DNA from: JALHRI01 sp044351685
GTDB taxonomy: Bacteria; Pseudomonadota; Alphaproteobacteria; Rickettsiales; UBA3002
Direction of reading: 5' to 3'
Length of the DNA: 8,592 bases
Assembly (NCBI GenBank): GCA_044351685.1
Contig: JBILFK010000062.1
Location: 1-8,592, forward strand
A program made the position numbers and the translations under genes. The notes beneath the pieces are model-generated. The model did no database searches and was not told the DNA's origin. It saw only the letters and a program-made list of their open reading frames with translations. Shown one piece after another: positions 6,597-8,592 of this stretch (its first letter is position 1; every line of letters starts with the position of its first letter).

Positions 6597-6629
6597 CGAT
6601 GACCTTGCTCGTTCTCGCTAAGCGTAGTG

Positions 6630-6646
6630 TCGAACCGACGGTTCGA
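6630..6646 (-). repeat. Perfect hairpin containing a copy of the tRNA T-arm sequence
   Basis: TCGAACC (6630-6636) and GGTTCGA (6640-6646) form a 7-base-pair stem around GAC. On the minus strand it includes GTCGGTTCGA, identical to ten bases of the tRNA-Leu T arm just upstream. No T run follows, so it is not a standard terminator. It could be a processing or stability element between tRNA and the 6596 gene. Confidence 0.45.
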
Positions 6647-6663
6647 GAAATCTGGTTTGGTAG

Positions 6664-6750
6664 TGGTGCCCCCGGTCGGACTCGAACCGACACACCCTTG
6701 CGGATACAAGATTTTGAGTCTAGCGCGTCTACCAATTCCACCACAGGGGC
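6664..6750 (-). tRNA. tRNA-Leu (anticodon CAA), CCA encoded
   Basis: Read on the minus strand the 87-base molecule begins GCCCCTG and ends CGGGGGC-A-CCA, giving a 7-pair acceptor stem with one T-G wobble. The D-arm segment GGAATTGGTAGACGC and the long variable arm (ATCC-GCAA-GGGT) are typical of leucine tRNAs. The anticodon loop is CTCAAAA, with CAA at 6714-6716, decoding UUG. The T arm GTCGG-TTCGAGT-CCGAC is perfect. The anticodon stem CTAGA/TCTTG has a T-T mismatch at its second pair, where many relatives have a Watson-Crick pair. Confidence 0.95.
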
Positions 6751-6756
6751 ACTCAA

Positions 6757-6807
6757 AAACCAGCGGGTTCATAGCATCCATCGGTGCTGCGCGTCAATCG
6801 CTGGTTT
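6757..6807. repeat. 9-bp inverted repeat enclosing the tRNA promoter
   Basis: AAACCAGCG (6757-6765) and CGCTGGTTT (6799-6807) are perfect reverse complements separated by 33 bases that contain both promoter hexamers of tRNA-Leu. It could be an operator, or coincidence. No transposase or target duplication supports an insertion element. Confidence 0.4.
6768..6797 (-). promoter_or_regulatory. Probable promoter of tRNA-Leu
   Basis: On the minus strand TTGACG (6792-6797, five of six) is followed after 18 bases by TATGAA (6768-6773, four of six). Initiation would fall roughly 10 bases before the tRNA 5' end at 6750. A 9-base-pair perfect inverted repeat encloses both elements. Confidence 0.55.
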
Positions 6808-6849
6808 CATCCTTTGCGTTTTGTCACTTTTGTTGCGGCCCAAAAGCGG

Positions 6850-6855
6850 TATAAT
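6850..6855 (+). promoter_or_regulatory. Consensus -10 box (TATAAT) immediately before dsbB
   Basis: TATAAT is a perfect -10 hexamer whose expected start point, about 7 bases beyond its end, is the A of the dsbB ATG at 6862. TTGTCA at 6821-6826 is 23 bases upstream, too far for a normal -35. This arrangement fits a leaderless transcript. Confidence 0.5.
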
Positions 6856-6861
6856 GCCGCC

Positions 6862-7344
6862 ATGATTTACCGCATACACATGGCTTACCTGTTGGTGCTG
6901 GCCGCATTGCTGCCGCTTGGCGGCGCGCTGCTTTCGCAATATGGCTTTGGCTATGCACCCTGCGATTTGTGCATGTTACAGCGTTACCCGTATGTTGCCG
7001 TGCTGGCGATCGGTGCGCTGCTGCTGGCGTTGCCGCGCTACCGCACGCCGCTTTTGTGGCTGGCGGTGCTGGCATTTTTTACCACCGGTGGCATCGCGTT
7101 TTTTCATGTAGGGGTGGAACAAGGCTGGTGGGAATATGCCAGCGCCTGCAGCTCGCTGACCAGTGGCGCGAACATTACCGAATTACGCGCGGCGATTTTG
7201 AATGCACCGCTCGTGAGCTGTAATCAGCCACAGCTTACAGTGCTTGGGCTTTCGATGGCGGCGTGGAATGTGCTGGCAGGGGTTGGTTGTGCTGTGCTAT
7301 GCATGCTGCGCATACGCAAAAAGGATCCCACGCATGACGCATAG
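6862..7344 (+). CDS. dsbB: Disulfide bond formation protein DsbB
   Basis: This 160-residue inner-membrane protein passes electrons from a periplasmic thiol oxidase (DsbA) to ubiquinone. Four membrane helices are visible (about 7-25, 43-58, 63-83, 127-149). The first periplasmic loop holds the redox pair C34-D-L-C37 in the family motif PCDLCMLQRYPY. The second loop holds C96 and C120 (YASACSS...LVSCNQP), followed by LGLSMAAWN, all as expected for the short alphaproteobacterial DsbB type. The ATG at 6862 is preferred; a GTG 26 codons upstream would add a non-membrane, non-conserved extension. No Shine-Dalgarno sequence precedes the ATG, and a consensus -10 box lies 6 bases before it, so the message may be leaderless. 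The 3' end overlaps coq7 by 11 bases. Confidence 0.93.
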   Translation: MIYRIHMAYLLVLAALLPLGGALLSQYGFGYAPCDLCMLQRYPYVAVLAIGALLLALPRYRTPLLWLAVLAFFTTGGIAFFHVGVEQGWWEYASACSSLTSGANITELRAAILNAPLVSCNQPQLTVLGLSMAAWNVLAGVGCAVLCMLRIRKKDPTHDA

Positions 7345-7879
7345 CTACGCATTACCCGGTGACGCGCAAGGCGAGGCACAGCTGCACCAGATGCTGCGCG
7401 TAGACCATGCCGGTGAATATGGTGCCAAGCGCATTTACGCCGGGCAAATGGCGGTGTTAAAGAATCACCCTTCGCGCCATGAAATTGCGCATATGGCGCA
7501 GCAAGAACAAGTGCATCTTGATGCGTTTAATCGTTTGCTTGCAGAACGCCGTGTGCGCCCAAGCGCGTTGTTACCCTTCTGGCATGTGGCAGGCTATGCA
7601 CTTGGTGCGGGCACCGCACTGCTTGGGTCGCGCGCAGCGATGGCATGCACCGTGGCGGTGGAATCGGTGATTAGTGAACATTACGCAAAACAAATTGCTG
7701 CATTGCCGGACACCGAATCGGCGCTCGCATCTACCTTAGAGCAATTCAAAGCCGAAGAAGAAGAACATCACGCCACTGGCCTCGCACACGATGCCGAAAA
7801 AGCCCCGGCATACGAGGCGCTCTCAGCCGCGATACGCCTGGGTTGTAAGCTTGCCATAAAACTCGCCGAGAAGATCTGA
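7334..7879 (+). CDS. coq7: COQ7-type demethoxyubiquinone hydroxylase
   Basis: The 181-residue protein is a di-iron monooxygenase of ubiquinone synthesis that hydroxylates the demethoxyubiquinol ring at a late step, at the inner membrane surface. The family opening LRVDHAGEYGAKRIYAGQ (21-38) is present. Predicted iron ligands, at the spacing known from human COQ7, are E28, E58 and H61 (EQVH), E110 (VESVISEHY), E142 and H145 (EEEEHH). All six are intact. The start at 7334 has AAGGA (about 7321-7325) at good spacing inside the end of dsbB and matches the family N-terminus; the frame is open further upstream, but that extension lies inside dsbB. The overlap suggests translational coupling with dsbB, whose electron acceptor is ubiquinone. 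Confidence 0.95.
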   Translation: MTHSYALPGDAQGEAQLHQMLRVDHAGEYGAKRIYAGQMAVLKNHPSRHEIAHMAQQEQVHLDAFNRLLAERRVRPSALLPFWHVAGYALGAGTALLGSRAAMACTVAVESVISEHYAKQIAALPDTESALASTLEQFKAEEEEHHATGLAHDAEKAPAYEALSAAIRLGCKLAIKLAEKI

Positions 7880-7887
7880 TTGTTGCG

Positions 7888-7951
7888 CTGCAGCACGTTG
7901 TTGCCGCAATGCACCACTACGGTGCAGTGCAGTACATTTGATGCTTTTTTT
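7888..7951 (+). terminator. Possible terminator of dsbB-coq7
   Basis: CTGCAGCAC (7888-7896) can pair with GTGC-AG-TGCAG (7922-7932, 2-base bulge), with an alternative inner hairpin TGCACC/GGTGCA (7910-7915/7921-7926). A run of seven T follows at 7945-7951, but 12 bases after the stem. That gap is longer than in standard intrinsic terminators, so the call is weak. Confidence 0.35.
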
Positions 7952-7972
7952 CTTATGAAAATTGTGATAAGA
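7951..7972 (+). promoter_or_regulatory. Inverted repeat upstream of the 55-residue gene
   Basis: TCTTAT (7951-7956) and ATAAGA (7967-7972) are a perfect 6-base inverted repeat with a 10-base AT-rich centre, 32 bases before the next start codon. It has the shape of an operator for a dimeric regulator, but I recognise no named consensus. Confidence 0.25.
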
Positions 7973-8004
7973 CTTGACTCCACCTAAAGCAAAAAGAGTT
8001 CGGC

Positions 8005-8172
8005 ATGTATTCAGCAACTTTAAATGGCATTAATGAGCCCTCGCTTGATGAACTTTTTTCAGAGCCCATGATTCAATTAATCATGCGCCGCGATGGTGTG
8101 GCGCGCGATGCACTGGAAGATGTGCTGGCGCAGCTTGCGGCAATCACCGCTCAACAAGCCCCTATACAATAA
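8005..8172 (+). CDS. Small conserved-looking protein (55 residues), function unknown
   Basis: This short gene encodes MYSATLNGINEPSLDELFSE and then PMIQLIMRRDGVARDALEDVLAQ followed by a short Ala/Gln-rich tail. The segment ELFSEPMIQLIMRRDGV followed by a predicted helix resembles a recurring pattern in small alphaproteobacterial hypothetical proteins (x-D-P-x-V-x-x-x-M-x-x-D-G-V, then L-x-x-L-L), recalled rather than searched. It is acidic, without a signal peptide or membrane helix, and probably forms two or three short helices. A weak ribosome site, AAGAG (7994-7998), lies 6 bases before the ATG. It is in the same frame as the next gene, separated by a TAA and 57 bases. The role is unknown; a small regulatory or adaptor protein is only a guess. 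Confidence 0.65.
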   Translation: MYSATLNGINEPSLDELFSEPMIQLIMRRDGVARDALEDVLAQLAAITAQQAPIQ

Positions 8173-8229
8173 TCACCCAACACAATCATCGTTTCTTTTG
8201 AACGGTTGCGCATCGTGCTGTGTTTCGGC

Positions 8230-8592
8230 ATGCTGATGATTATGCGTTTTGGTTTTTTAATTATTGGTATGGTGTTTTCGCTTAGCGTGCCTGCGCTTGC
8301 GAAACCGGGTTTAAACCCGGTGGATGCCGAATATGGCCATTTCTATCGCGTGGCGTGCATTCCGCCGCTGCATTATTTTGCGATCACGCGCGAAGATTAT
8401 CGCGGCAGCTCTGCCGCCACCCAATCGAAGCCCGCCGCACGCGAACAGCTTTTGCCGTTCGGCTTGTATGCTACCCCCGGTTTCGGCACCTGCGCATTGG
8501 GCAAAAATGTGGTAGCATGGAATGTGAGCGGCGAAGATTGGCGCGCGCATATTTCCCTGAACGATACAACGGTGGTGGAGCGTGTGGCGATT
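8230..8592 (+). CDS. Exported protein of unknown function, C-terminus cut by window edge
   Basis: The frame is open from 8173 to the last base of the window, giving 121 codons from the ATG at 8230. The protein begins MLMIMRFGFLIIGMVFSLSV and has a signal peptide ending PALA/KPG. ATG at 8242 (MRFGFLII) is an equally good start, and neither has a clear ribosome site. The mature part contains VACIPPLHYFAITREDY, a Ser/Ala linker, LLPFGLYATPGFGTCALG and VVAWNVSGEDW. Two cysteines in the mature part (in VACIPP and GTCALG) could form a disulfide, which would suit the nearby dsbB, but this is inference. I do not recognise the family. The opposite-strand frame at 8311-8550 is its shadow. Confidence 0.65.
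   Translation, partial: MLMIMRFGFLIIGMVFSLSVPALAKPGLNPVDAEYGHFYRVACIPPLHYFAITREDYRGSSAATQSKPAAREQLLPFGLYATPGFGTCALGKNVVAWNVSGEDWRAHISLNDTTVVERVAI

Noticed and set aside
6784..6861. Upstream GTG start of dsbB
   Set aside because: The added residues are Arg-rich and not part of the DsbB family, and they overlap the tRNA promoter region.
8311..8550. 79-residue minus-strand frame near the right edge
   Set aside because: It is antisense to the exported-protein frame, which has a signal peptide and stays open to the window end.
1..8592. CRISPR arrays, insertion sequences, phage or toxin-antitoxin modules
   Set aside because: I found no regularly spaced repeats, transposase or integrase motifs, or recognisable toxin-antitoxin pairs.

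Overview
The window looks like core chromosome of an alphaproteobacterium with moderate GC content. The evidence is a DUF1013/TrcR cell-cycle regulator gene, a short quinone-dependent DsbB, a bacterial COQ7-type di-iron hydroxylase, and a near-consensus CtrA box. The genus cannot be named. I see no transposase, integrase, phage gene, CRISPR array or plasmid function. Novelty here is modest: a few uncharacterised secreted, small or Ca-binding proteins and some unusual transcript arrangements, not a large new system.

Layout. Positions 1-1399 (minus strand) hold a PIG3-type NAD(P)H:quinone oxidoreductase followed by trcR, which runs off the left edge. Positions 1549-3588 (plus) hold an orphan transmembrane methyl-accepting chemotaxis receptor, divergent from the oxidoreductase. 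Positions 3591-4948 (minus) hold two unrecognised exported proteins, one Gln/Gly-rich and one made of Thr/Asn/Gly/Arg-rich repeats. Positions 5246-5710 (plus) hold a small cytoplasmic EF-hand protein behind an AT-rich promoter containing the CtrA-like box, closed by an intrinsic terminator.

Positions 5830-6195 (plus) and 6192-6596 (minus) are two convergent small genes whose stop codons overlap. A minus-strand terminator lies just upstream of the first. tRNA-Leu(CAA) follows at 6664-6750 (minus). Positions 6862-7879 (plus) hold dsbB and coq7 overlapping by 11 bases. Then come a 55-codon gene (8005-8172) and a partial exported protein that runs off the right edge.

How the genes fit together. 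Quinone chemistry is the clearest theme: COQ7 acts in ubiquinone synthesis, DsbB passes electrons to ubiquinone during disulfide formation, and the PIG3-type enzyme may reduce quinones. Cell-cycle control is a weaker theme, seen as trcR at the left edge and a possible CtrA site before the EF-hand gene. The exported proteins near 4 kb and at the right edge have unknown roles.
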